Below, in pieces: positions 22,392 to 32,985 of a DNA stretch of 64,000 nt. The notes under the pieces are model-generated. The model was not told the origin of the DNA and searched no databases. It was given only the letters and a program-made list of their open reading frames with translations. Made by a program: the position numbers and the translations under genes. Every line of letters starts with the position of its first letter. The first letter of the stretch is position 1. The DNA comes from Welwitschia mirabilis (taxonomy: Eukaryota; Gnetophyta; Gnetopsida; Welwitschiales): NCBI GenBank assembly GCA_051453625.1, contig JBOZIK010000001.1:59280695-59344694 (forward strand), read 5' to 3'.

Positions 22392-22403
22392 AAAAAGGGG
22401 GAG
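22392..22403 (+). other. Internal polypurine tract
   Basis: AAAAAGGGGGAG, preceded by an ATTTTATC-like stretch, lies 240 bases before the 3' LTR. Multiple polypurine tracts upstream of the 3' LTR are a described Sirevirus feature. Confidence 0.7.
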
Positions 22404-22630
22404 AAAACATTGTATTTTTTCCTATATGAGAGTAGTAAAAACTGTACTTCTTATTTTGTAATTCAACTCTTTTGATTAATACAAAAGTCTTTTGTCTTTC
22501 TGATAATCTCTCTAATCTTTACTAATTTTTCTTTCTTATAAAACTCATATAAATTTAACTTGATTACAAATTTATTTGATTAAGAGGGAGTCCCACATGT
22601 CCCATTAATGTTTTTTTCTTAATTAATAAC

Positions 22631-22640
22631 AAAGGGGGAG
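22631..22640 (+). other. Terminal polypurine tract
   Basis: AAAGGGGGAG ends two bases before the TG of the 3' LTR, the normal place for plus-strand priming. Confidence 0.85.
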
Positions 22641-22642
22641 TT

Positions 22643-23888
22643 TGTTAAGAACCTATTGTCATTGATCAAATTGACAAGTTTTTATGTAGTTAGTTATTGT
22701 GCAGAGATTTTCTAGAACTGGGTGACTACTATACATATCTAGGTGACCAGACTATTAAGTAATATAAACTACTTTAGGTTTAGGTAACTAACATCAAACT
22801 ACAGGGTGACCGAAATACTAAATTAGAAAGAAGACTGGTGCCAGCATGGGCGACTGTGCATGATTCCTAGGATGACCTAGTTTCAAATCTATAATAGATT
22901 GAGATAAACTTGGGTGACCACTCACAAAAGAAAGGATGACTGCACTGTGATTTGCAAAGTTTAGTTTCCTGATAGTAAGGATGACTAAACAGTTAGTCAA
23001 GGGTGACCACATACTACCCAGAATCTACCTATACAAGGTCAACCGATTTATCAAGTAAGGATGACCTAAATAAGGTCGACTGCCTAGTTACATAAGGGTG
23101 ACCAAAAGTTCATCTGCTCTAGACTGAGAAACCTGCGTCAAACGAGGACAACCAAACAAATGAACTTAGGGTGATCAAATGTTACTATTTAAATCAGTAA
23201 CTGATTTGAATCAAACAAGGGCAACCAAAGTAAATAAAGAATGGCAACCGAAGTAGATAAAGAAAAGTAACCTAATACTAGACCGACCGAGATTATTTTA
23301 TGATCGACTTAACATATTATAAATATAATCATTATGTTTTTAACGGTTCATCCAAAAAGTGTGAAGTGGTATACAACAGTTTACTTATTTTTTCTCAATG
23401 GTTACGTTGTGAAATTTCTCTATTTAAGTATCCTTCCACTCAAATAGAGCATCACTCTTTTGTCTACAACATAAAAAGAAGAAAACTGTTACATCAATCA
23501 ATTTTTGTACCTAAACAAAATATGAGTTTAGATTTCTATTTGAGTTTCTTATTACACAATCTATTATGAGAGCTTGTTGTACTACTTGAAAGCATATCTA
23601 TGCATTTGTGCACTTATCTTACTTTCTTTCTATCATGGTTGTGGATTAGCCTAAAAATATTTTGATGATGAAATAGGTTTATGGTGAGCTTGAAAACCAG
23701 TCTTTAAAGTTAATATATGCCAGCTAGGGACAGGAGGTTAAAGGAGCTAAATGGTGATGTCTATCCACCATTAAAAATATCTCGTACTTGTGTTAATGGA
23801 CTTGATTTTTATTTACAAGTTTTTAAATAGGACAAATTTTGGTACTAAGACCTATTCACCCTCCTTTAGGGTCAATCCATGATTTTCA
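22643..23888 (+). mobile_element. 3' LTR of the Sirevirus-type element
   Basis: 1246 bp, from TGTTAAGAACC to GATTTTCA, followed immediately by CAAAT. It is colinear with the 5' LTR. Differences are mostly C/T and G/A. It holds the GGGTGACC modules, the AACGGTT region near 23340 and a possible TATA-like ATTTAAGTATCC near 23421. Confidence 0.92.
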
Positions 23889-23901
23889 CAAATAATGACA
23901 T

Positions 23902-24110
23902 TGTTGGATTGGAAAAACTCCCATATTTACTTTTTAAGTGGTGTTTAAACCACCTCCTAATCTCTCTCACCTGCTATTTAATATCACCTATTTTCTTTAT
24001 ATAATAAGGGTATTTAAATCCCTCATCATAATTAAAAAAAAAGAGCTTCATCATTATAATCATTTTTAAATTCTTGGCCCTGCTATGTAATGGGATCTCT
24101 GAATCCAACA
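23902..24110 (+). mobile_element. 5' LTR of the small LTR element
   Basis: It starts TGTTGGATTGG and ends GAATCCAACA. It contains TTATATAATAAGGG, probably the TATA region, and AAAAAGAGCTTCATCATTAT, both shared with the 3' copy. Confidence 0.85.
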
Positions 24111-24124
24111 AATGGTATCAGAGA
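24111..24124 (+). other. Primer binding site of the small LTR element
   Basis: AATGGTATCAGAGA follows the LTR at once; it is an unaltered initiator-Met tRNA complement core. Confidence 0.88.
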
Positions 24125-25108
24125 AAAACCTAGGAAGTGTAGGCTTTATTTCCACTCTTGCGACCTCCTTGCTATTAGTAAAACTTACACCTTCTAAGTA
24201 ATCCATAGTAAATGCCTTAATCATTGCTATTATCTATGTCTGCAACATGTTGATAGAGAAGGTGGTGGCCTGTATGTTAGAGGAGGTAGCTGGAAGGCAT
24301 AATTGCTTGAAGTGGAGGATTGCTTACTCACAAGAATGCTACGATTGGAAGACGTGTACATTCACGAAAGCATTAGGTTTTCTATAGAGACTTCAAACTA
24401 GCACTGTAGATGTGTCAACTTCTTCCATTGAGTGACAGGAGACATTTCTTTATGCGTCTATAAAACCTTATCTTTGTGAGCCATTGGAAACCTCTCCTAA
24501 GACGAAGCCTTAAGCACTGCATCATGGAATGCTGAATTTTGAAAGTGCTAGGGTTTCCTGCTATAAGCAATGACTACCACTAGATCCACTGAATCCATCA
24601 TCCTCTATAAATTCCATAATGGTTGAAATGGGAGCTAGAGATAGTCTACTAGATATAGGTAATGGCACGAGAATCATCAGATCTGATCCAACCTCAGTGC
24701 AAAGCCTAGCTATCTAAAACTTGAAGCTTTGAGCACTCGATAATTACATCTTAGATCCATTCTACCAAGCCCTGTTTCTTAGTAGAGGCAAATTGTTCTT
24801 TAGCATCTCTTATGTATCTCTCTAATATTTGTATTGTTTTTGGTAGTATAGAATCATTTAAGCATGGAGAAAATCTATTTTCTTGAAAATCTAAATTTTC
24901 TACAGTCATAAAAGGGATTTTAAAGGGTATAACCCTTAGCCTTTATGATTTTTTTAATAAAAGTATTTTGTTGAGGGGGAGGCTAGAAAATAGAAAGTAT
25001 TTAATCCTGCAAAATCATTGGTGTGGTGAGAATAGAAATTAACTTATGGGGGTAGTCTCATTATGGTGTTTTTAAGTTATTATTGTTTTAAAAAAAACTA
25101 TTGAGCTA
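24125..25108 (+). other. Interior of the small LTR element, no readable protein
   Basis: About 980 bases with no clear gag motif in any frame. The first part of gag would be expected here or in the gap. A TTGAGGGGGAGGCTAG tract at about 24972 resembles a polypurine tract but is far from the 3' LTR. Confidence 0.45.
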
Positions 25109-25785
25109 NNNNNNNNNNNNNNNNNNNNNNNNNNNNNNNNNNNNNNNNNNNNNNNNNNNNNNNNNNNNNNNNNNNNNNNNNNNNNNNNNNNNNNNNNNNN
25201 NNNNNNNNNNNNNNNNNNNNNNNNNNNNNNNNNNNNNNNNNNNNNNNNNNNNNNNNNNNNNNNNNNNNNNNNNNNNNNNNNNNNNNNNNNNNNNNNNNNN
25301 NNNNNNNNNNNNNNNNNNNNNNNNNNNNNNNNNNNNNNNNNNNNNNNNNNNNNNNNNNNNNNNNNNNNNNNNNNNNNNNNNNNNNNNNNNNNNNNNNNNN
25401 NNNNNNNNNNNNNNNNNNNNNNNNNNNNNNNNNNNNNNNNNNNNNNNNNNNNNNNNNNNNNNNNNNNNNNNNNNNNNNNNNNNNNNNNNNNNNNNNNNNN
25501 NNNNNNNNNNNNNNNNNNNNNNNNNNNNNNNNNNNNNNNNNNNNNNNNNNNNNNNNNNNNNNNNNNNNNNNNNNNNNNNNNNNNNNNNNNNNNNNNNNNN
25601 NNNNNNNNNNNNNNNNNNNNNNNNNNNNNNNNNNNNNNNNNNNNNNNNNNNNNNNNNNNNNNNNNNNNNNNNNNNNNNNNNNNNNNNNNNNNNNNNNNNN
25701 NNNNNNNNNNNNNNNNNNNNNNNNNNNNNNNNNNNNNNNNNNNNNNNNNNNNNNNNNNNNNNNNNNNNNNNNNNNNNNNNNNNNN
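25109..25785. other. Assembly gap, 677 N
   Basis: Lies inside the small LTR element, just upstream of the zinc-knuckle relic; most of gag may be hidden here. Confidence 0.98.
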
Positions 25786-25794
25786 AGGACAAAA

Positions 25795-25836
25795 TGTTAT
25801 TATTACAATAAGTGAGATTATGTAGCAATAAATTGC
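25795..25836 (+). pseudogene. gag CCHC zinc-knuckle relic
   Basis: The 14 codons read C Y Y Y N K stop D Y V A I N C. Spacing is exactly C-x2-C-x4-H-x4-C with the second Cys and the His both changed to Tyr and Gly to a stop. Each change is one base. A K/S-rich tail (KDLLDGKLKTSSM) follows. Orientation agrees with the primer site. Confidence 0.7.
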
Positions 25837-25964
25837 TTTCAACAAGTAAAGGATTTACTTGATGGAAAATTGAAGACTTCAAGCATGGTGGTAGAAATAA
25901 GCAAAGAAGAATAAATTGCTGGAGATATTGCTCTAAGCTTTTGAATGTTGGGTTTATCCCTTGC

Positions 25965-26226
25965 TATGGTTAGTCCATATCATTGTGGTTAGTACATATT
26001 ATCATGGTTAGTCCACATTATTATGGTTAGTCCATATTATTGTGGTTAGCCTATATTATCATGGTTAGTCCATATTATTGTGGTTAGTCCACATTGTTAT
26101 GATTATTCTATATTATTGTGGTAGTCCACATTGTTATGATTATTCTATATTATTGTGGTTAGTTCACGTTATTACAGTTAGTCTATATTATTGTTGTTAG
26201 TCCACATTATCATGGTTAATCCATAC
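25965..26226 (+). repeat. Minisatellite, about 20-bp unit
   Basis: About a dozen copies of a unit like TGGTTAGTCCATATTATCA in a row, varying in CATATT/CACATT and ATTATC/ATTGTG. It lies inside the small LTR element, between the zinc-knuckle relic and the 3' LTR. Confidence 0.9.
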
Positions 26227-26301
26227 TTAATTCCATACAGATTGCTATGCTAGAGGCATGTTCTAGCACCTTAATTATGATGAAAATTTAATTTTTATAT
26301 T

Positions 26302-26517
26302 TGTCATTGAATTGGGTAATCAACTCCCATATTTCTTTTTCTAAGTAGTGGTTAAAACCACCTCCTGATCTCTCTCTTCTGATATCTGATGTCACCTATT
26401 TTAATTATATAATAAGGGAATTTAAACCCCTCATCATAATGTAAAAAAAGAGCTTCATTGTTATAATCATTTTCAAATTCTTGGGTCTACTACATAGTGG
26501 GATCTATGAATACAATA
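26302..26517 (+). mobile_element. 3' LTR of the small LTR element
   Basis: Colinear with the 5' LTR over its whole length (AACTCCCATATTT, ACCACCTCCTGATCTCTCTC, AAAAGAGCTTCATTG). It ends GAATACAATA, a decayed GAATCCAACA. No good polypurine tract precedes it. Confidence 0.82.
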
Positions 26518-26539
26518 GACACTCCCAAATATTTCAAAA

Positions 26540-27600
26540 GTAACTCTTTTATATTACAACTATAGATATTACTAAATTCTTTCTTTTGCGACCGTTCATA
26601 ATAATTTCATACATGAAGACGTTTTTAAAGTTAATTTCTAGTTCTAAAGCTACTTCAATGAGATCGAGTGTTTCCTTAAGTATCTTTACATTAGAGTTAA
26701 TTTATTTTATAAAATGATCATGCCATCTACAAATTTTGTATGTATATAGTCCCCATAGTTCTAGGTCGTCTCTATGCCATTTAGCCTCTAACTCTCTTTG
26801 GTATGATAAATAAGATTGTTGAGGTCCTCCATAATAATAATAAATAAAAATAGAGAGACAATATTGCCTTATCTTACTCCATTCATGGACTTAAAGTAAC
26901 CTTGATTTTGATAATTAACAATTAGAGAATAATTTGTACTCATACAACATATTCTTAGGTTACCATTCTAATGCTCTACAAAATTCATAGATTGTAAAAC
27001 CTATTCTAAGTAAACCTAGTTCACTGTATTAAATGATTTGGTGATATCCAGTTTTAGTAAGATGGATAGGTTATTTTGATAAAAGGTCAAGAGAAGTACT
27101 TCATAAATGAGAATAATCTAATCTAGAATATGTTTTCCTTTGATAAAATCCACTTGTTCAAGCCTAATTACCTCAACCAAAACTTTTGCTAAACAATAAG
27201 ACAAAATATTCAAAAAAGATTTATAGATCAACATACATAAATTAATAGTCTAAAGTCTATAGAATAATTTACTCTAGTTATTTTTTAAAGTAATGTGATT
27301 AAAGTATCATTAAAACTTTTATAAATCCTACTTGTTATCTGAAACTCAAAGAAAGAATTAATTACATTATTTTATATAATATGCTAATCTTCTTTAAAAA
27401 AAAAAATCTATGGAAAATTTTTCTTCAACTAGATCTTTATTGTTCTTCATGGAGAAAACACATTCCTTAATTTCATCTTCAATTGGAGCCATGTTAAGAA
27501 TATCAACATTGCTTCTAGGTAGCTTCTTATTAATAAACTTGATTATATTTTTTATTCTTTTTTAATTCAAAGGTTGATTTTTATCCACTAATATGTTATT
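26540..27600 (-). pseudogene. L1-type LINE reverse transcriptase remnant
   Basis: The minus strand gives, in order, APIEDEIKECVFSMKNNKD (about 27490), EQVDFIKGKHILD (about 27165), LLKLDITKSFNTVN (about 27050), STNYSLIVNYQNQGYFKS, NGVR-stop-GN..SLFLFIIIMEDLNNL (about 26850) and FVDGMIIL (26737-26717). These are the blocks of plant L1 ORF2: EEEIKxAVF, QxGFIKGRxILD, LDxxKAFDxV, GxxQGDPLSPxLF and FADDxIIL. The catalytic FADD is FVDG. Numerous stops. There is no endonuclease or 3' end in view, so this is a truncated or fragmented copy. Confidence 0.85.
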
Positions 27601-27890
27601 TTAAAGCTTAATAACTCTTCATTTAGATTAAATCTTTAATTTTTTATTTGTCTTATTTTGTTACTAAGATCCATTATGATAGTTATTAATCATAAGACTT
27701 GATGAAATCTCATAGATTAACCTTATTTTAATAAAACATGTGATAGTTGAATAATAAATAATATTCAAGATTATATTAATAATAATTAGGATGAATAATA
27801 TTTGTAGTAAGAAATACTTATAGATTTCACATCAAATATGTCTTTAGTAAGATGAATTTAATGGAAGATGTAATTAATTTTTATTTTTTC
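27601..27890. other. No gene seen; AT-rich
   Basis: Low-complexity AT-rich sequence, possibly further upstream LINE sequence that can no longer be read. Confidence 0.4.
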
Positions 27891-27899
27891 TTAGAGGGT

Positions 27900-27990
27900 A
27901 AGGTCATATAGGTAGGTTATGCCGCACAAATGCCCAATGACACTTAGGCCTATGAAAACTTCATCTATGCTTCCTTGCTAGCATGGGGGT
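27900..27990 (+). repeat. Direct repeat copy 1 (about 90 bp)
   Basis: The core TAGGTTATGCCGCACAAATG and then GACACTTAGGCC..CTTCATCTATGCTTCC recurs about 720 bases downstream at 28625-28712. Confidence 0.8.
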
Positions 27991-28379
27991 AATAGTTAAT
28001 GAACTTATCACATTTGACATATGATTTTGAGTTAAAGGTTTAAGGATCAAATTGACCACTTTTAATGTCAAGAATCAAAGATGAATAATTAAGCATAACT
28101 TGGATTAAAATTAAGTAATTATGAAGCATTTAAGAAAACACTAGCAAATGAAGCAATCTGATTGCACCTACCACTAGAAGACAAAGCATTAAATGAGAAG
28201 ACACTTGAGGAGACTATTATATTCCATACATCACTAAATTCTAAGAAGCCCATGTGTGAGGAGGGTGAGGAAAGGAAATGACTATCTATTAGATTCAACA
28301 TACCACTAGATTCTAAGAAGAACAAGTGGTAGTAATCACTAAATAGTCATTACATAAATTGCTATATTTATATTATAGC

Positions 28380-28624
28380 CACTCATCTATTATTAGAGGA
28401 TAAAGTTGATGAATGACAAAGAATTTAATTTTGTTTTTAGCTAAAATTGTAATGTAACTATTCTAATTTATTTTTAACTAAATTAGTCCACCATCAAAAC
28501 CTATATAAACATCCTTAGGCCTCCCATTTCTCCATCTCTCTTTTGACATTAGATTGCTTATGACATTGGAGCAACTCGAGGAAGAAGATCCATTCACTTA
28601 TGAGAAGAAGTACCTTGGTGTTGG
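28380..28624 (+). mobile_element. LTR-like promoter fragment
   Basis: AACCTATATAAACATCC (TATA box near 28503) is followed by a C/T-rich stretch (CTCCCATTTCTCCATCTCTC) and an ACATTGGAGCAACTCGAGGA run. This is the layout of an LTR U3-R-U5 boundary. No partner LTR or primer site was found. Confidence 0.35.
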
Positions 28625-28712
28625 TTAGGTAGGTAGATTATGTTGCACAAATGCCCATTGACACTTAGGCCAATGAAAACTTCATCTATGCTCCCTTGTC
28701 AGCATGGAGGTT
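28625..28712 (+). repeat. Direct repeat copy 2
   Basis: Copy of 27900-27990 with about one base in eight or nine changed. It is followed by TTTGAAGCTAAGACCCTTAGG, a phrase style common near plant repeats. Confidence 0.8.
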
Positions 28713-28729
28713 TGAAGCTAAGACCCTTA

Positions 28730-31439
28730 GGTTTAAGGTGTTCTAACTTTACCTTTAAGTTAATTAGTGAGAACGATTGATATAATTATTATCAAATCTT
28801 ACTAAGAAAGTTAAATATGAATACATCTTGATAATTAATAGTCATAATATGTTCTTAATAATTGTATGTCCTAAAATTATACTTCATAAGTAAAAAGTGA
28901 TATGCCCTAATTACTGAGAAATAAGTGGTAGTCTTAAAAATAAAATTAGGATTTTTAGTTATAGTATAAGGAAATTTAAACTATCATTTTTCCATAAGAA
29001 TTGAAAGGGTTTTTAAAAGATTTACTACCTCATTTATTTAAATTAAGTCATATAATTTAGAAGAGATTACCAAAATATTTAATAAGGATAAGAAATAAAT
29101 AACTACTACTTCTTTCAAGGATTGAAAGTAGTTGTTATTATAAGTAATCTTAAATAAAGAAAACTAAAAAGATTAACAAGAATAAGCAATAAAGACTACT
29201 ACTATTTTTTAGTACTGAAAGTACTTGTTATTATAAAGTAATTATAATCAATATTAAATAAAGAAAACTATAATGATTAACTAGATGATATATAGCTAAA
29301 TAATAATGAAAAATAGGCTTGTTAATAGATCATTATTATAGATATTAAATAATGTCATATATGAACAACATGAAAGAATGTCATAAGTCCTAACACCTCA
29401 ATCATATAAATATTAACATATTAATAAATAATCATAGAACAAATTTGCTGAATGGAGTATTATGAAATCATTCAAGACTATTAGTGTATTAAAAGTAATT
29501 ATAAGTGTATTATTAATAGAATTAATTAATTAAAAAACTAGCAAATATTAAATTCCCTCAACTAGCAATGTAAATATGCAATAAAAGTTAATGAAAGTAT
29601 AAGATAATCATTAGTTACAAGAAGATTTTTACTTCATGAAACATTCACATCCTCATGAATATTGAGGGAGTAAACGAATTTATACAAACATGCTAAGATA
29701 ATCCTTGATTATATTTATGGATTACATGAAATACTAAATGATTAATAATGGATCAAAGTCTTTAGTTAGTGATAATCTTTACTTTTCAAGTGTGATATTA
29801 AAAATACAACATAAATGATTCTAATTATTATATGATTTTATAATTTAATACTCTAGGATTAGGATTTTACATCATGATAAACTTTAAGTATAATAAATTA
29901 ATATTTGAAATTTCTTAAAAGAAAGCAAACCAAGTTTGTTTACGTTAATGTTTCATATTTTAACTTTAATAATTAATGTTTCCTCTTTGAATTATTAGTT
30001 GATTAACCTTAATCTATTCCATCTTAGATTTCAATCCAAAAATTCTCCTAAAATCTAGTGGCTCAAGATTCTTAAAGAACATCACTAATTTAACTTTAAA
30101 TTTGACCTTAGATAAAATTTAATATTCATTAAGTCATCTTGCAAAAATAATAGATAAGATCTTATCCATGATAGAAATTTAAATTTAGTACATATAAAAA
30201 GAATTACAAAGAATTAATAGACATGACCTATTTATACATTTTCAAATAAATTAATTTTGAAAAATAAATAGACTAAAATAAATAAAATTTTATAATCATA
30301 ATGATTTCAATTATCATTTTGCTAGTACCTTAATAGAAAATGTAAAATTAATTTTTAAAATTGCATTACCACATCTTAATTAAATCTTAATATTACATCA
30401 AACTTTTAAATTCAAGATCCAAAATTAGTGTTGAAAGGTGTTTATAAAATGTAAAACTTGAATGAAAATTTATCTATCTTTACTTTAATTTTATCTTATA
30501 ATTCAAGTTTTAATAATAATTAAAATTTTAGTTTGTACAGTCTATTTTACCTACAATCTATGAAAATTTCATTTCAAAAGTTCAATGTAGAGAATTTTGT
30601 TTTTTTATGAATAGATAAATCAAAAGGAAAGTTTGCTTAATTAGTATTTATTAAGATATTTAATTTTGATTATGAAATTTTTAGGCTTAAAAGTTTTTCA
30701 AATTTTTCCTCAAGTTACTTTCTCTAATCAAATGTCATGTTATTAATGTCAAACAGGAATAATTTTTAAGAGTATTTAGTTATTAAAGATTATTAATAAA
30801 CACACAAAATTTTGTTTGTATAAGAAAAATATAAAACACTATATTTTATGATATGAAAAAGCAAAAATAAAGAAAGAAATGTCAATATATAATAATAACA
30901 AAATAAAAAAAGATATATGAAAATAAGAGATCCAACATAAAGATCATAAAAGAGATGTATTAAGAGGTAACTCTTCTCTTTGGGTAGGATTCCTATAAAC
31001 ATATTAATATTATCTTTTGTATTCCTTTATCATTCCATAAGTTTCTTTTCCTATTTCTCATTTTGTCATGACGTGTCATGTTCCAAATTTTTAATGATTA
31101 AGATTTAAGTTCAAAATGTCCTGATAAATAAGTTCAAAGAGAATATGAGATTTTATAAGGCTAATATTTTATGTTAATTCTTAGATGTTTTTCTTTATAG
31201 CTAATAGTTCCACAATTATTATTTTGTGCTTTGGATTTATTCATTTAATTGCTCATTCTAAGAAATGCCAATGAGTTGTGTATTTAAAATTTTGATGAAT
31301 GGAGATTCTGAACATCTAGAGTTATTATTTTTAGTAAATGTTAAAAAGTATCTTGAATTGTAACTATTACCATGTTTATGAAATATTTTATTATTACTAC
31401 AAATGTCTTGTTTATTATTTATTATTTATGACAAGCATA
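28730..31439. other. AT-rich desert; no gene seen
   Basis: Both strands were read and no protein block was recognised. The hydrophobic minus-strand open frame at 30793-31002 is what AT-rich sequence produces by chance. Includes the tandem duplication at 29088-29281. Confidence 0.45.
29088..29281. repeat. Imperfect tandem duplication, about 95-100 bp
   Basis: GAAATAAATAACTACTACTT..TTGTTATTATAA..AAATAAAGAAAACTA is repeated with indels from about 29184 (GCAATAAAGACTACTACTA). Confidence 0.7.
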
Positions 31440-32330
31440 ATCATTATATATTATCTACCCTAGTGGCCTAACAAGGTAATGAAATCCCCATTACTTACAC
31501 CATCTCCATCACTTCCATTACACCACTTCCACCACCTTTATCACTCTCTTTTATGATGGTGTCTCTTCACATCCTATATCCTCTACTATAAATAGGACCT
31601 TTCTTCCCTCTTATTTTACATCTTGAGGAAGCTTTTTCTATCGAATCTTGATGACTTTAATCTTGGAGCTTGGAAAATCCTTAAAGCCTTATAACTTTGG
31701 ATTTTTAAAAGTTTTCAAATCTTTATCTTGATTTTAGTATGATCTATGGACTTCCATTTATTTCTTATATGCATCTTTTACTTGTTTCATGGATTTTTCT
31801 TACTTGATTTTCTAAGTATCTTTTTATTATCTTGATCATGAATTTAATTCTACACTTAAAACTTTTTAAGTGATCAAATTATATGGCCTTAAGAGTTGGG
31901 CCACCTAAGGAACTCCTATTAACCATGGGAGTGAGCTATCAAATTAATCACAGTGATGTTTATAACATATGTAGTTATGCATGACATAATGTCTTATGGC
32001 TTAAGAGGGTTTATCCCATCTGAAGGATTTCTATTGGTCATAGGAATAAATCTCTAGATAAATGGGTATTTCTGACACCCTTCTGACAAAGCATACTATC
32101 CACTATACATTCTTAGATTACCAAAACTTGGAAATGTGTATCCAGATTATTGAATCTTGTATAGGGTCTTGGTCACATTCGATTTTCTTGAGGATTGTAT
32201 CTTGAGCTTGGACTAGGAACTATAAAGGTTATAGTTCTCACGCCATGCTTGCATGTATAGGACCTACTACGAAGAAGACCTTAGGATGAGCAAGCAGATG
32301 TAGTTTGAATGTATTTATTTAAAGAACTTT
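31440..32330 (+). mobile_element. LTR-like sequence, probably Ty3/gypsy
   Basis: TATAAATAGGACC (TATA at 31587) follows a CACCATCTCCATCACTTCC stretch and precedes a TTGAGGAAGC..TCTTGATGACTTTAATC region. Downstream, mirrored phrases occur (GGGCCACCTAAGGAACTCC..CCATGGGAGTGAG; TTATCCCATCTGAAGGATT..GGTCATAGGAATAAA), ending near CTTAGGATGAGCAAGCAGATG. The sequence looks like an LTR with U3, R and U5, but no second copy, primer site or duplication is seen. It could equally be a promoter of an unrelated transcript. Confidence 0.4.
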
Positions 32331-32985
32331 GAATGTTCTAATGAATTATATTATTTATGTAAATATTAATATTATATTTAGATTTATTTAAAGAAGTGTT
32401 ATGGATATACATGTAATGCATTTATTTTTCTTTATATTTAGAAAGATTACTAGTGTTTCTCTCTTAATGTAAGATATTACTTATGTTGTGTTTATATTGA
32501 TACATAGATTATTTAGTTTAAACAACATGTAACTATGGTTATATTTTATTAAGTAGAGTAATAATTATTAGGTTAGCTTAGTTAGATAATAAAAAGTTTT
32601 AATTTAGCACAATTTCATTTTAAGCTTATTTATTGCATACATTCAAAAAATGTAGATTAAATCCTAAGAAAACATTTTATATAGGCTCTTATTTTCATAA
32701 TCTAAGTGTATTATATGACTTACGAATGTCTTAAAAACATTTTATGTAATAATATGGCTTAAGAACTTATAGTATAAAATAGTACATTTAATAAATACCA
32801 ATTGAGAATGGATCCTATAACCTCTTGTTTTATTTTGCATCTTAACTGCAATTAAATGATTAATTGAGAATACAACAAGAGATAAAATACAATTGCCAAT
32901 AGTCTCACATACCATAACTTAAGCAGCAGAATCTCAATGATCAAAATAAATGACAAGAATTTCTAAGAGAAGCGTCATGTGTTTC
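32331..32985. other. No gene seen; AT-rich
   Basis: Low-complexity AT-rich sequence without recognisable blocks. Confidence 0.4.

Larger units (their letters stand above)
14291..23893 (+). mobile_element. Complete but dead Sirevirus-type Ty1/copia retrotransposon with TSD
   Basis: Target-site duplications CAAAT (14291-14295 and 23889-23893) are identical. Between them lie the 5' LTR (14296-16151), primer site (16152 on), gag, protease, integrase, RT, RNase H, a third ORF, two AAGGGGGAG polypurine tracts and the 3' LTR (22643-23888). The order protease-integrase-RT-RNase H defines Ty1/copia. The long gag with two zinc knuckles and a coiled coil, the third ORF and the repeated polypurine tracts are Sirevirus traits. 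Every coding segment has stops or shifts, so the copy cannot move by itself. The LTRs differ at many sites, mostly transitions, so the insertion is not recent. Confidence 0.93.
23897..26522 (+). mobile_element. Small non-autonomous copia-type LTR element (TR-GAG-like)
   Basis: Two short LTRs (209 bp at 23902-24110 and 216 bp at 26302-26517) flank a 2.2-kb interior, of which 677 bases are N. The flanking 5-mers are GACAT and GACAC, a target-site duplication with one change. The 5' LTR has perfect 9-bp inverted ends TGTTGGATT / AATCCAACA and is followed by AATGGTATCAGAG, the Met-tRNA primer site. A gag zinc-knuckle relic lies at 25795-25836. No protease, integrase or RT is present, and pol could not fit. 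Known non-autonomous gag-only elements are called TR-GAG; membership is my inference. Confidence 0.82.

Noticed and set aside
25965-26226. Could the 20-bp array be a CRISPR array
   Set aside because: The units are directly adjacent without unique spacers, it lies inside a retrotransposon in a plant nuclear genome, and no cas genes are present.
30793-31002. Hydrophobic Phe/Tyr/Leu-rich minus-strand frame
   Set aside because: It is typical of chance frames in AT-rich DNA, with no start context, domain or neighbour to support it.
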